64,000 nucleotides of DNA from an uncultured Methanobacterium sp. (GTDB taxonomy: Archaea > Methanobacteriota > Methanobacteria > Methanobacteriales > Methanobacteriaceae): NCBI RefSeq assembly GCF_963666025.1, contig NZ_OY762552.1:2878501-2942500 (forward strand). Direction: 5' to 3'. A program made the translations under genes and the position numbers. This document shows positions 36,749-47,771 of this stretch, piece by piece (position 1 is the stretch's first letter; every line of letters begins with the position of its first letter). The notes under the pieces are model-generated. The model was not told where the DNA came from. It made no database searches and saw only the letters and a list, made by a program, of their open reading frames with translations.

Positions 36749-37798
36749 TTAACAACCAGTATTTTTTCGTTTGGATGCAACTGAATCGGCTACAACACAC
36801 AGAATTTCAAACATCATAAAAGCACAGGTCATTGCAGTGACACCGTTAGCCCCGTCTAAAGGAGGGGATAACTCCATAACATCACCGCCCACTAAGTTTG
36901 CTCCCTGAAGTCCTCTAATTATCTGTTGCATTTCAAATGTGGTCAAACCTCCAGGCGTGGGTATTTCAGTTGCCGGTGCATAAGCAGGATCCAGTGCATC
37001 AATATCAATAGTTATATAGGTGGGGCCCTTACCAATCACCTGTCTAACCTCGTCAATAACATTTAAAACACTCATCTGACGAAATTCTTCAATATGTAAT
37101 ACTCTCATGCCCGTTTCATAAGAAAAATCCCATAACGGTTCCATGGAACCTCGAATACCTATCTGAACCGTTCTCAGGGGATCCAACACTCCTTCCTCAA
37201 CTGCATGATACAGGATACTACCACTGAAATTTTGACCACCGTTAATGGCCCGGGCAGTATCACAGTGGGCATCGAAATGCACCAGGCCCACTGGTTTTTC
37301 TTCTCCAAGGGCCTTTAATATTGGATAAGTTCCGGAGTGATCACCACCCGCAGTAATGGGGTGGGCACCATCATCCCAGATCTCTTTAAAAAATTCTTCA
37401 GTATCCCGGTTAATTTCATCAATGGAATATGAATTCTTTAAAGGGACATCCCCCACATCAGCCACTTTGCAGATGTCAAAGGGTATAATTCCATTGGAAT
37501 GATTCATATAACCCCCAGTATAACTTGATTTATCCATTATGGCTCGTGGCCCCATACGAGCACCTGGAACTCCAGATGCCAGATCAACCGGGTATCCGGC
37601 CAGGGCAATATCAATTTCACTGAAATATGGGCAGGATTTAGTGCGCCAGAAAGTGGGAATACCCGAGTAAACTGGTGCAAACATCTGCTCATTACCATTT
37701 TCATACATTTTCTGGACAAAACTACGATACTTTTCATTACTGTAAATATCAATATGATTGGAAAGCTTTAATTGTTCATTATTGATATTTTTTTCCAT
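36749..37798 (-). CDS. Agmatinase/ureohydrolase family protein
   Basis: A 349-residue ureohydrolase. Manganese-binding motifs are all present: GGDHSGTYP, HFDAHCDT and TIDIDALDPAYAP, plus GVPGARMGPRAI. Agmatinase hydrolyses agmatine to putrescine and urea. The segment after DAHxDT, where agmatinases and arginases carry a catalytic His in an HG motif, reads NFSGSIL here, so that His seems to be absent; the substrate may differ. The N-terminus is about 30 residues longer than in short SpeB proteins, as in guanidinobutyrase-type members. ATG 37798 has GGAG seven bases upstream; GTG 37804 is less likely. Confidence 0.85.
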   Translation of the reverse strand: MEKNINNEQLKLSNHIDIYSNEKYRSFVQKMYENGNEQMFAPVYSGIPTFWRTKSCPYFSEIDIALAGYPVDLASGVPGARMGPRAIMDKSSYTGGYMNHSNGIIPFDICKVADVGDVPLKNSYSIDEINRDTEEFFKEIWDDGAHPITAGGDHSGTYPILKALGEEKPVGLVHFDAHCDTARAINGGQNFSGSILYHAVEEGVLDPLRTVQIGIRGSMEPLWDFSYETGMRVLHIEEFRQMSVLNVIDEVRQVIGKGPTYITIDIDALDPAYAPATEIPTPGGLTTFEMQQIIRGLQGANLVGGDVMELSPPLDGANGVTAMTCAFMMFEILCVVADSVASKRKNTGC

Positions 37799-39243
<1,445 letters not shown>

Positions 39244-39267
39244 AAACCCGATTTGATGAAATATCTT

Positions 39268-39308
39268 CAGCAGTTGAAAGTTACAACTGCTGTTAAACCT
39301 TTTTTTTT
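39268..39308 (+). terminator. Intrinsic-type terminator after paralogue 1
   Basis: Perfect arms CAGCAGTTG (39268-39276) and CAACTGCTG (39284-39292) with a 7-nt loop, followed by TTAAACC and nine Ts. Confidence 0.85.
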
Positions 39309-39324
39309 AAATTAAATTATGATT

Positions 39325-40495
39325 GGCTTTGTAGAAACCCTTATTTTTTTTATTTGAAATTGAGGTTTTTTGTAGATTTTTTTGTAATAAAAAAAATTTG
39401 TTAGTTTTAGGTTTTGTTTTTCCTGTTTTCACTTGAAATTATAGCTACATATTTTTAAAACAGGTTGCTAAAGTATTTATAATGAGAAAGGGGAATAATA
39501 TTATTATGATTAGCGAAATCTATTATTCCCCTGTTTATAGTGGAGTTTCAAAGCAATTAAATCTTTTGGATTTTAATTTTAAAAATTCTAAAATTCAATG
39601 TTTAAAAAGTGTTTTAAACAAGAATAGTGAATTAAAAGAAAATAAACTGGTGAAATTCATCGAAAGAACGTATTATTATGTTAAAATAGCGATAAATAAG
39701 TATTCTAATGATTTTTCAAATCATTTATATTCACAACATGCTTTATTCACGATATTGGCAATGAAAATTTACACAAAATCAACATATCGTGAAATAATTG
39801 ATTTTATTGATGTTTCAGACATAATTAAGAAATATTTGAGAATAAAAAAGGTTCCACACTTTACAACGATCCAAAAATTTTTTAAAAGACTACCTTCAAA
39901 ACAAATTAGAGAAATTAACCATTTAATATTATCATTAAACGATATTAAAGCAGATATAATAGCATTAGACGGCTCTGGTTTTACGAATGATTATGCAGAC
40001 AAGTATTATGCAAAAATACGGCAAAAAGAAAGAAAAAGCTACATAAAAAACCATTTAACAATAGACGTAAAAACACGCCTTATTTTATATTATCAAACAT
40101 CACGTGGACCAAAATACGACACACAATTTGCAAAACCTGCATTAAGACAAATCAAAAAGTATAAACCAGATTACATAGTAGCAGACAAAGCATATGACAC
40201 AGAACCAATAAGAAAATGCATAAATGAAGAACTCAAAGCATTTGACCAAATACCACTCAAAAACAGAGCAAAAAAAGGACAATACAGACTAAAAAGCCCA
40301 ACAATATTCCGAAACAAAATATACGCAAAAAGAAACAATATAGAAAGCATATTTTCAACAATAAAAAGAAAATTCAACGGCACAAACCATAGCAGAAGCA
40401 CAAAACTATCAAACAAAGAAACCAAACTCAAAAACACAATATACAACATCTACAGAACAACACAAATCAACTAAAAAAAGGGTTTCTACAAAACC
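39325..40495 (+). mobile_element. Complete IS element (IS5-like), 1171 bp
   Basis: The element is bounded by 18-bp terminal inverted repeats with one mismatch: GGCTTTGTAGAAACCCTT at the left and the complement of GGTTTTGTAGAAACCCTT at the right. The same 8 bp, TTATGATT, flanks it on both sides (39317-39324 and 40496-40503), a clear target-site duplication. It carries one full-length transposase gene. An 8-bp duplication and this transposase fit the ISH1-like branch of IS5. It lies between two tandem paralogues, downstream of the terminator of the first. Confidence 0.93.
39482..40474 (+). CDS. IS5-like DDE transposase
   Basis: A 330-residue transposase filling most of the IS element. The catalytic residues are in IIALDGSGF (D), YIVADKAYDTEPI (D) and NNIESIFSTIKRKFNG (E, with the YREK-like region). 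The N-terminal segment IDFIDVSDIIKKYLRIKKVPHFTTIQKFFKRL is the usual helix-turn-helix and insertion region. The ATG at 39482 is used; ATG 39506 is possible. The 3' half is unusually rich in A with ACA and AAA codons, unlike neighbouring genes, suggesting origin from a very AT-rich genome. It looks intact, so the element may be active. Confidence 0.9.
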   Translation: MRKGNNIIMISEIYYSPVYSGVSKQLNLLDFNFKNSKIQCLKSVLNKNSELKENKLVKFIERTYYYVKIAINKYSNDFSNHLYSQHALFTILAMKIYTKSTYREIIDFIDVSDIIKKYLRIKKVPHFTTIQKFFKRLPSKQIREINHLILSLNDIKADIIALDGSGFTNDYADKYYAKIRQKERKSYIKNHLTIDVKTRLILYYQTSRGPKYDTQFAKPALRQIKKYKPDYIVADKAYDTEPIRKCINEELKAFDQIPLKNRAKKGQYRLKSPTIFRNKIYAKRNNIESIFSTIKRKFNGTNHSRSTKLSNKETKLKNTIYNIYRTTQIN

Positions 40496-40902
40496 TTATG
40501 ATTATTACTTTTTTGATATATTAATTAAACATCAATAGTCTTTGAATAATGATTTTTTTTATCAGTTCATGGAATCATAATAATTTAAGTATCTGCAGAT
40601 AATAAAAAATCATTAAAATAAGTATTAATTTACTAAAATAGCATTATCTCATTTTAATTAATTTTAAAAACTTTAAAATGATTTTTGATTATTTTTAAGT
40701 TATTATAATAATTATTTATAGATTCAACTTACTATCCGATATGAAATTATTATAAATACTATTATTATCCATTATCCTGGTTAATAATATTGTCATATTA
40801 AATAGAAAACTTTATATATTTTAACTTTTAATTGAAAAATGGTAATATCATAATGGGAAAGGGGCGGGAAAAAAAGAGATGTATTAAAACGGAGGCGATA
40901 AA
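40496..40902. other. Intergenic region before paralogue 2
   Basis: This AT-rich 407-bp stretch starts with the right target duplication of the IS and contains the promoter and leader of paralogue 2. Nothing else is seen. Confidence 0.4.
40805..40820 (+). promoter_or_regulatory. BRE/TATA promoter of secreted paralogue 2
   Basis: GAAAACTTTATATATT matches the promoter of paralogue 1 in 13 or so positions. It lies 92 bases before the ATT codon. A GGGGCGGGAA stretch lies in the leader. Confidence 0.75.
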
Positions 40903-41562
40903 ATTAGGCGAAAATACACACAAGCAATGGTAATTGCATGGTGTGCACTTTTCATGGTCATTCCTGCAGTAGGAGCCGTGGAAAGTTCAGATACTGGAAA
41001 TACGGTCGTGACCAACACAATCGCAGACCAAAACTTGAAAATAGGAATGACTGGAGAAAATGTTACCGAACTCCAGACCTGGTTACAAAATCAAGGATTT
41101 TACAAAGGCATAATTGACAGTCAATATGGTAACTACACTGAACAGGCAGTCAAGGCGTTTCAACAGTATATGGGTATAAAAGAAGATGGTATTGTTGGCC
41201 CAATAACCCGCCAAGCTATGGAAAACCTGATAAATGGAAACATGGATACCACCAGTTCATACAGTAAATCTGCATATGGTGCCAGTAAGTCCTACTCAAA
41301 CTCCTATAAATCCAGTAAAAATGGATGGAGTAATGGAAGAGGTGTAGGGGATTGCTGGGATAACAGTTACGCACTTGCTAATCAGCTAAGAGCTGCAGGT
41401 TATACAGTAAGAATAGTCCAGTACAGCAATAGTTATGTCAATAACCATAGATCTGTTCAGATTTACCAGAATGGTCAATGGGTTGATTATGACTACAAAA
41501 GCAATGGATATTCAAACCGATACTACGCTCAGCAAAACAAGCCCGGAATGACTGTAATTTAA
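40903..41562 (+). CDS. Secreted PG-binding/transglutaminase-like protein 2 (ATT start)
   Basis: A 219-residue close paralogue of the gene at 38536, with near-identical DNA over the signal peptide and the stretch coding [21 protein letters not shown] (from 40891) stands seven bases before ATT 40903. In frame there is a TAA at 40885-40887 and then no ATG, GTG or TTG until ATG 40927, which would remove the basic RRKYTQA start of the signal peptide and lie 31 bases from the SD. PG_binding_1 is followed by a shorter linker and the domain with GDCWD, NHRSV and WVDYDY. A role in pseudomurein binding and cleavage is likely but unproved. Confidence 0.8.
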   Translation: MRRKYTQAMVIAWCALFMVIPAVGAVESSDTGNTVVTNTIADQNLKIGMTGENVTELQTWLQNQGFYKGIIDSQYGNYTEQAVKAFQQYMGIKEDGIVGPITRQAMENLINGNMDTTSSYSKSAYGASKSYSNSYKSSKNGWSNGRGVGDCWDNSYALANQLRAAGYTVRIVQYSNSYVNNHRSVQIYQNGQWVDYDYKSNGYSNRYYAQQNKPGMTVI

Positions 41563-41946
41563 GTAAAACTTAATATCAGTTAAAATAGAACATGTGGGGC
41601 TAATTTTGCTCCCGAATATTTTTTTATCTTAAAGTATCCCAAATTATTATTATTTTTTTTAAAATAATGTTTAATTTTGCTTTTTAAAACAATGTCTAAT
41701 TTCACTTGTTTGGCATGATTTTGGGTTTAAATTCAAAAATTTAGGCTTAAACCAGTATTATCAGTCCAAAGGGACTACCTGAATATATAAATAGTTAATC
41801 CTTAGTTATAGTAATTCATCTAATATTAACTGTTATCAAATATTTTTAAATCAGGCTCTAAAACTAGAACCAAAGGGAATAATAATTGGTATAATGGTAA
41901 GTAAAATGTTAAAAAATATATTTAATCCAAAAATGGAAGAATTAAA
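41563..41946. other. Intergenic region after paralogue 2
   Basis: A probable terminator lies at about 41595-41628: imperfect arms GGGGC and GCTCCC around AATTTT, then seven Ts. The rest is AT-rich and should hold the promoter of the NUDIX gene. Confidence 0.4.
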
Positions 41947-42441
41947 ATGATCGATTATGTTTTCGGCCTTTCAGTTCGTGTTCTTTTGGCCAATGAGGAA
42001 GGTAAAATTCTGATTCTTAAAAGATCCACTGATTCCAAAACCAACCCTGGCAAATGGGAATTACCTGGTGGAAAAGTTGATCAGGGTGAATCATTTGATC
42101 AGGCTCTTATCCGTGAAGTTCATGAGGAAACACAGCTTAAAATCACATTAGATCATGTTGTAGGTGTTTCTGAACAAAATCTCCACCTAATACGAGCAGT
42201 GCATATTATTATGTCCGGTAAAATCATTGAGGGCAATCTCACCCTAAGCAGTGAACACGAGGGTTACGCATGGGTATTTTTCGAAAACCTGGTGGAATAT
42301 GAACTGGCTGACTGGTTAAATGACTTTTTAAACAACCCGGAAACCTCTGAAAATGATGATGATCTAAATCAGGTTACCAGTACGGTGAAGCCCTGGTTAA
42401 AATCCATCCAGAGTTCAATGGATAAATTTTTAAAACGTTAG
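41947..42441 (+). CDS. NUDIX hydrolase
   Basis: A 164-residue cytoplasmic NUDIX protein. The box [20 protein letters not shown] matches GX5EX7REUXEE, with the metal-binding glutamates. The preceding LPGG and N-terminal [17 protein letters not shown] are as in MutT/ADP-ribose pyrophosphatase-like enzymes that cleave nucleoside diphosphates linked to another group. Substrate cannot be assigned. It is monocistronic, with no evident SD directly before ATG 41947 (TTAAA spacing only), so it may be leaderless or weakly initiated. Confidence 0.85.
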   Translation: MIDYVFGLSVRVLLANEEGKILILKRSTDSKTNPGKWELPGGKVDQGESFDQALIREVHEETQLKITLDHVVGVSEQNLHLIRAVHIIMSGKIIEGNLTLSSEHEGYAWVFFENLVEYELADWLNDFLNNPETSENDDDLNQVTSTVKPWLKSIQSSMDKFLKR

Positions 42442-42646
42442 TTTACTATTTTTAGGTATAAAATTATTTTCAGTACCGAATATTGTTGATTTTTTTAAAA
42501 TAAAAATAGAATCCTCGATAAAAACATTTAAACCATTAAATAATAAAATAGTTTTTTATAAATAATTCATCAAATTCTAAATCAATTGAACATGAGTTCT
42601 GTATATTTTTGATGGATCTTAAGAGAAAAATGAGGGGAGATTGCTA

Positions 42647-42922
42647 GTGACTTTAGAGAAACTGGTTAATGAACGGAATTATATATTAGGGGAATTGAAA
42701 GCATACGAAGACCTTCAATTAGCAATGGAGAAGATTAAAAGGTTTAATATGGAAAATTTTAGTGAAACAACCCTGAAAGTGTATGATACCAGTAGTGATC
42801 CTGAGCTGGAGGAGATCACTGAAACAGTTGTTGCGGTTAAAATCGATGAACTAACTGACTATCTCTTAAAGATATCCGAAGATATCAACCGAATAAAAAT
42901 GGGTGAATCAACTGAATCATAA
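42647..42922 (+). CDS. Small coiled-coil protein of unknown function
   Basis: A 91-residue acidic protein starting MTLEKLVNERNYILGELKAY from GTG 42647, with GAGGGGAG seven bases upstream. Its first 40 and last 30 residues are probable helices with heptad-like spacing (ELTDYLLKISEDINRIKM); the middle is a short beta-like stretch (TTLKVYDTSS, TVVAVKID). I recognise no family. It stands alone. Confidence 0.6.
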   Translation: MTLEKLVNERNYILGELKAYEDLQLAMEKIKRFNMENFSETTLKVYDTSSDPELEEITETVVAVKIDELTDYLLKISEDINRIKMGESTES

Positions 42923-43759
42923 TACTAGTTAACAACATTAATTAGTTAACAACAGTAGTTGATCAATTAAGCCCATTAATCATCCAAACAACAACTTCTT
43001 TTTTAAATTCCTTCTTTTAAAATCAGATTATTGCATAATTAATCGTTAATTACAGTAAAAAATGACGGTTAAATTTAATCCTGTTCTTTTGGTATGTTTT
43101 TTGATATTTTTCTAAAATATAATTGAGAACTTTTTAAAATATAATTTAGAGCCAGTATTTTGAATATTTATTCAAACACGATTAAAGTATGTTTATAACG
43201 ATTAATATCCACGTTTACGAAGATTAACCATTAGGTTTATAAAAACAGATCAGGAACGAATTAATCTCAGACACATGAAAATAAATTCGCTGATAATAAC
43301 TAGAAATCCTCGAAAAAAGAGGTTGTTATTATTGATAATTGATAATCTAAGCTGGTTTAAATAAAAAGGTGTTAAAATCGTTTAAATCACTTTAAAGTTT
43401 AGTATAATTATTTTTAATCAATTAATAAGATTAAAATGTCTTTATTAATATAAAGGATGATTTGGGGTGTTTTAGGCTTTATAGGGAATAATATGACATT
43501 GGATTAAAAGAATTGGAAATGTCTATTTTCCTTAAATAAAGATTAAATTGAAAGGATTACTTGAAAATACTAAAGGAAGCAGCCGGTCCCAGATCATTAA
43601 GTTAAATAACCTCATAATGTGTCTTAAATCCTAAAAAAAGCCCTCTACGGTCCTTTTTTCGGGAATTTTTTAGAAACCTTTATATGGGTAGTTGTTTCCA
43701 TCAAAATATAGTAAAAATAAGTCCTATAAAATTTTCCTATGGGACACGGAGGCGGTATA
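42923..43759. other. Long intergenic region before paralogue 3
   Basis: About 840 bp, very AT-rich, with the promoter of paralogue 3 at its right end. Small inverted repeat AATAAC...CCTC-GAAAAAA-GAGG...GTTATT lies near 43295-43330. A less AT-rich stretch at 43575-43665 holds no ORF. No RNA gene is recognised. Confidence 0.35.
43672..43686 (+). promoter_or_regulatory. BRE/TATA promoter of secreted paralogue 3
   Basis: AGAAACCTTTATATG repeats the promoter of paralogue 1 almost exactly, 81 bases before the ATT codon. Confidence 0.75.
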
Positions 43760-44578
43760 ATTAAGCGTGTGAAGAGAAACTCTACCTACGCAATATTATG
43801 TATGTTATGTATGGTTGTTGCAGTTATTCCGATGTCGGGTGCTGTGGGCGATCAGGATACTAATAGAGCGAATGGTGGGAATTCTGCCAGTGGTTTGCAG
43901 GTTGGTGTCACGGGTGCTGAGATTAAAGAGGCTCAGTCTGTGATTGTTAATAACAAGCCTTTTGGTGAGAATTCAAGTAAAATTTTAGGGAATAACACTA
44001 CTACCAATGGTTCATTGAAACTTGGAGCCACCGGTGATAAGGTCAAAGAACTACAACAATGGTTAACTGATTACGGTTATTACACTGGAGATGTTGATGG
44101 TGTTTTTGGTGCTGACACTGAAAAAGCTGTTAAGGATTTCCAGGTAGAATCCGGTTTGATTGTTGACGGTGTTGTGGGTAATGATACTAAAAATGCTATG
44201 GCGAACTGGGATAAGTATTTAGCTCAGGTTCAGGCTGCAGCCGGTGAAGAGACTAGTGCTGATACAGTGAGTACAACTAAGTCAACAACTTCTTCTAAGA
44301 AGACTTATGCAACTGCTGTGCGCAGCTACAGTAGATCATACAGTAGCAGTGGTTACAGTGGTGATTGCTGGGATGTCAGTAATGCTATGTACAACCAGTA
44401 TACCTCATCTGGTCAAAGAGCTAGGATTGTTCAGTACTCAAACAGGTACTCTTCCAACCACCGATCTGTTGAAGTGTGGAATGGTAACGGCTGGGTTGAT
44501 GCTGACTACTCTGGTCAGGGATGGGTTGGTCAACCAACTGCTCACGACAGCTCAGCAACTGTGATTGCAGGCGGATAA
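43760..44578 (+). CDS. Secreted PG-binding/transglutaminase-like protein 3 (probable ATT start)
   Basis: A 272-residue, more diverged member of the same family. GGAGGCGGT (from 43748) is again exactly seven bases before ATT 43760, giving a signal peptide KRVKRNSTYAILCMLC to VIPMSGA. An in-frame ATG exists at 43739, upstream of the SD-like sequence, and would add seven residues (MGHGGG); it lacks an SD, so ATT is preferred by analogy. The mature protein has PG_binding_1 (LKLGATGDKVKELQQWL), a Ser/Thr linker and the domain GDCWD, NHRSV, WVDADY with Cys-His-Asp. Probable pseudomurein-active enzyme; activity unproved. Confidence 0.78.
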   Translation: MKRVKRNSTYAILCMLCMVVAVIPMSGAVGDQDTNRANGGNSASGLQVGVTGAEIKEAQSVIVNNKPFGENSSKILGNNTTTNGSLKLGATGDKVKELQQWLTDYGYYTGDVDGVFGADTEKAVKDFQVESGLIVDGVVGNDTKNAMANWDKYLAQVQAAAGEETSADTVSTTKSTTSSKKTYATAVRSYSRSYSSSGYSGDCWDVSNAMYNQYTSSGQRARIVQYSNRYSSNHRSVEVWNGNGWVDADYSGQGWVGQPTAHDSSATVIAGG

Positions 44579-44640
44579 TCCAAGAATTACGTATCTAGAA
44601 TTACCTAGAAAAACCATTCTAAAAAACCTAGAAGAAAATT

Positions 44641-44682
44641 CAACAGTTCACATAAGAACTGTTGAACAGATTCTTTTTTTTT
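44641..44682 (+). terminator. Intrinsic-type terminator after paralogue 3
   Basis: Perfect 9-bp arms CAACAGTTC (44641-44649) and GAACTGTTG (44656-44664), then AACAGATTC and nine Ts. Confidence 0.85.
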
Positions 44683-44984
44683 ATATTCAGTATTTTTTTT
44701 TTATTGTTATCCAATTATTTTCAATGAAAAATCCTAGAGAACTGCAAAATAATGATAAATACGGTAGAAATAATTAAATAAATCCTTTAATAAATAGGGC
44801 CAATAGGATAAGACTTAGAATAAGTTTATAAAAGCAGATTAAACTAAATAAAAGTGTAGATGTTAAATAATGATATTGATTACCTTAAACTGTGGGAATA
44901 TTGTTAATTTAATTTATAAACATCATTAATCGCGCATATTATTAATACCCAAATAATAGAACTTTTAACTGTGAGGGATGTAAA
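44683..44984. other. Intergenic region with promoter of the PsbP-like gene
   Basis: AT-rich, without an ORF. TATA-like AATTTATAAA at 44911-44920 would place transcription start near 44942, about 40 nt before the proposed ACG start codon. Confidence 0.4.
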
Positions 44985-45485
44985 ACGAAAAAAAATCAAT
45001 CACTGATAATAATCCTTATCTTGGGGATCCTTATCTTACTGACAGTTTTTGTGAGTGGACTTACAGATCTCACTGGAGCCACAGTAGAGGTTAATAAAAC
45101 CAGCACAGGGGGAAATTTTGAAAATGAATGGGTGAAATTCCAGTATCCATCTAATCTGGTTGTTCTGGATAACTCCAACAGTACCCATTGTAAATTGGAA
45201 TTTTACAACAGTACAAATACTGACATCGTGAACCTTGTGGGGGAAGTGTTTTACTGTCAGAGTAACAGAACAGACCTATCTTCATTCACCAAAAGAAAAA
45301 GCATCACCATTGCCAATAAATCAGGGGTCAAAATAGAAGATGGTCTTCAGGTTTGTAGTTATGTCTTTTTAACCTCAGAAGATATCAATGTTAAAACCAT
45401 GATTTTAAACTTCGATGCACAGAAATACCGCGATACCTACCAGAAAGTTGCAGACACCATGGTTATAAAGAAAATTCCTAATTAA
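44985..45485 (+). CDS. PsbP-like secreted protein (no standard start codon)
   Basis: A 166-residue exported protein. It reads [20 protein letters not shown] as a signal anchor, then a domain with [17 protein letters not shown] and an end [13 protein letters not shown], similar to PsbP-related proteins that are common in Methanobacterium. The frame has no ATG, GTG or TTG between the stop at 44943 and TTG 45021, which is inside the hydrophobic helix. ACG at 44985 lies seven bases after GAGGG and gives a proper basic N-terminus, so it is either a non-AUG start or an ATG mutated or misread. Many N-glycosylation sequons are present. Confidence 0.65.
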   Translation, partial: TKKNQSLIIILILGILILLTVFVSGLTDLTGATVEVNKTSTGGNFENEWVKFQYPSNLVVLDNSNSTHCKLEFYNSTNTDIVNLVGEVFYCQSNRTDLSSFTKRKSITIANKSGVKIEDGLQVCSYVFLTSEDINVKTMILNFDAQKYRDTYQKVADTMVIKKIPN

Positions 45486-45653
45486 CAGTTTTTTTTATTT
45501 ACGCTGTGCTAGTCTTAACTCGGTGATATTTTTACCTCGCTGATATTTATATCTGATATTTATATCTTAAAATCCGACAAAAATATCAATATTAAAATAT
45601 TTTCAACTTTTTTTTAAAATTCAATGAAATAGAAGAATAAATAATTAAAAAAA

Positions 45654-46181
45654 TTAGCTTCCAGTATGGAAGCTATTCAAAATATGGTCAATATCATTTT
45701 TCAGGCCTTCCAGTGACCCTCCAGTTACAAAGGATATGGTGTAAATGTAATTGTCTTTACTGAAGAGTACCAGTTTAACTTCACCTAATTTACCCCTTTC
45801 AGGACCTGCCATTTCTTCAATATCAATCACCGAGGCCTGTACTCCATCCACAGTGCGATTGGTTTCATTTAAGACTTTCCCTGTCTTAAAGTAGATATCA
45901 TTATTTTTCACCTGGTCCAGTGAGGTTTTATTTACAGAGATCCTGGTAATGGTAACTACAGAACGGTTAGTGGAATTGTCTGTACTGTTCTTTTCCCCCT
46001 GAATTAGCACACCAGCTGTACGTTCCTGAAATGCCCACCCATTCAGATAATTAAATGAAATTTCATTCCCCGAACTATCTTTACTGCTGTAATGTGTTCC
46101 AGAGGCCATTATATTATAAACAAAGGCCATTAATAGGATTAAAATTACTACAACTATTATTCCAGTGACTTTTTTATTCAA
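45654..46181 (-). CDS. PsbP-like membrane-anchored protein
   Basis: A 175-residue protein with an N-terminal helix [20 protein letters not shown] and an extracellular domain similar in layout to the convergent gene at 44985 ([14 protein letters not shown], then [11 protein letters not shown] at the end). It belongs to the PsbP-like/Mog1 fold group by pattern. The start is TTG 46181 with GAGGTG five bases upstream. Several NxS/T sequons fit surface exposure. Function unknown. Confidence 0.7.
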   Translation of the reverse strand: MNKKVTGIIVVVILILLMAFVYNIMASGTHYSSKDSSGNEISFNYLNGWAFQERTAGVLIQGEKNSTDNSTNRSVVTITRISVNKTSLDQVKNNDIYFKTGKVLNETNRTVDGVQASVIDIEEMAGPERGKLGEVKLVLFSKDNYIYTISFVTGGSLEGLKNDIDHILNSFHTGS

Positions 46182-46452
46182 TATAACACCTCAATAATTT
46201 GCCATGCCAATATATGATTGACCCCTAATAAAAAGGTGCCCCTAATGGGCCAAACCAGTTTAAATCTTAAATAGCTACATTATAAACATGTTTTAAAGAA
46301 AATAAATGATTTTAAGCTATGTTGATAAATTCATCTTTAGCATAATATTTAATATAACCTTTGAATAAGTATTATTATTAGATTATAATTAAAATATAAT
46401 CTTCATTATTAAATTGACGCAATATTATTCTCTATTAAAAATGGTGATTTGA

Positions 46453-46941
46453 TTGGACAAAATTGATGAATTATACTATGAGGGTCATCTCAAGAAAGTG
46501 GAACCTTCCCCCCTAAAAAGTGCATTATCCATTAAAGAAGCAAAAATATGGTTAAAAGAAGCTGAAGAAACCTATAAAAATGGTTTTTATAGATCTTCAA
46601 GGGTTTCAACTTACTTTGCCTGCCTTCATGCCGCACAATCAGTTACATTACGGGATGGTGTAACTGTGGAAAATCCTCAATTTCTAATGGATTACCTTGA
46701 AAAATATTGTGAAGAGGGAAATCTCAAAAAAGAGTGTGTAGAAGTCATGAATGTTATGTTCAATCTCCATTATGAGGATCAGCATCATTTCCAATCCATC
46801 AGGAATCCTGAAGATTTAAAACAGGCCATTGAATTTGGTCATGAATTCATTAATTGTATTAAAATCCTCCTAGGGAAAACTGGGAAATTACCCCGGGCAA
46901 TGATAAAAAGTTCAGTTAAAGAGAATGAATTTGTAAAATAG
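46453..46941 (+). CDS. HEPN-domain protein
   Basis: A 162-residue alpha-helical protein. Residues 22-140 fit a HEPN domain: EAKIWLKEAEETYKNG, then SRVSTYFACLHAAQSVTL, and a final helix AIEFGHEFINCIKILLG. HEPN proteins may be RNases or partners of MNT nucleotidyltransferases; no MNT gene is adjacent and no clear RX4-6H ribonuclease motif is seen, so it may be a non-catalytic member. The start is TTG 46453 after GGTGAT. It stands alone. Confidence 0.65.
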   Translation: MDKIDELYYEGHLKKVEPSPLKSALSIKEAKIWLKEAEETYKNGFYRSSRVSTYFACLHAAQSVTLRDGVTVENPQFLMDYLEKYCEEGNLKKECVEVMNVMFNLHYEDQHHFQSIRNPEDLKQAIEFGHEFINCIKILLGKTGKLPRAMIKSSVKENEFVK

Positions 46942-47075
46942 AATTGACATTTGAAATGGAATTGTTATTAGAAATTGAATTGAGTTATTTGAATAGAATT
47001 GACATTGAATATTAATAAACTATAAAAATAGATTTATTCTTTAATAAAAATTCAGTAAGTGATGGAAATTAAGTT

Positions 47076-47279
47076 CTAATCTTCATCTTCCTTATTTTTT
47101 CTCAAGTCCAGGACATCGTGATATATTTGAATCCAGATCTTATCCATTGAACTTTGATTAGGTTTATCCTCAAAAGAATCAAGTCGCTTTTCAATGGATT
47201 CAATTTCACCTTTATTTTTAAGTTCCCTAAATTTTTTATCTACCCTTTCAATGTCTTTTTTAAGATATTCAGAGGACAT
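47076..47279 (-). CDS. Small charged coiled-coil protein
   Basis: A 67-residue, highly charged protein, MSSEYLKKDIERVDKKFREL at the start and a DLRKNKEDED tail. The first 45 residues probably form a coiled coil. AGGAGT precedes ATG 47279 at six bases. No family recognised. Confidence 0.6.
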   Translation of the reverse strand: MSSEYLKKDIERVDKKFRELKNKGEIESIEKRLDSFEDKPNQSSMDKIWIQIYHDVLDLRKNKEDED

Positions 47280-47531
47280 GAAATTACTCCTGTAAATTAG
47301 ATATAAATCCAGTACTATGATTCTATTATTACTGTTATATCCTTTTTTTCCTTCTATTTATTTGGTGAAGTCAATTAACTTGTGAATAATTATTTGTGAA
47401 TAATATATCTATTAAAATATCAATGATGACAAGAATATCCCTAGTATGATAGCTTATTTGTAGAATAGCAAATTTTGAAAGTATTTAAAACTAATTTTAA
47501 GTATTTATAAATTATCTTAATTTAAAAGTAT

Positions 47532-47771
47532 CTAAATCTTTGAAAAGGTTACATGAACATCTAAATTATCCCCTTCGGCAGTAATCCTGAACTCACTGGT
47601 ACCACCGTAAAACTGGTTACCATTAATATACCACATTTGCACTTGGTAACCTGGTTCTGGTTGAGCGTGAAGATAAACAAAACTTGATTTTTCTACTATA
47701 ATTTCTCCTTCTGGATTGATTTTGCCATTGTCCCCCGCACGTATTGTCACTTGACAAGTCACACCATACAC
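47532..47771 (-). CDS. InlB-type beta-repeat domain small protein
   Basis: A 79-residue protein made of one bacterial beta-repeat (InlB B-repeat/Flg_new-like) unit: VTIRAGDNGKINPEG, PEPGYQVQMWYINGNQF and ITAEGDNLDVHVTFSK. Such units usually form parts of large surface proteins, so a free single domain is unusual; it may be a fragment of a larger gene, as no signal peptide is seen. GTG 47771 or GTG 47762 could be the start; AGGGG lies just upstream. Confidence 0.55.
   Translation of the reverse strand: MYGVTCQVTIRAGDNGKINPEGEIIVEKSSFVYLHAQPEPGYQVQMWYINGNQFYGGTSEFRITAEGDNLDVHVTFSKI

Noticed and set aside
44565..44777. 70-codon ORF after paralogue 3
   Set aside because: It overlaps the end of the gene and runs through the terminator hairpin and T tract; no SD.
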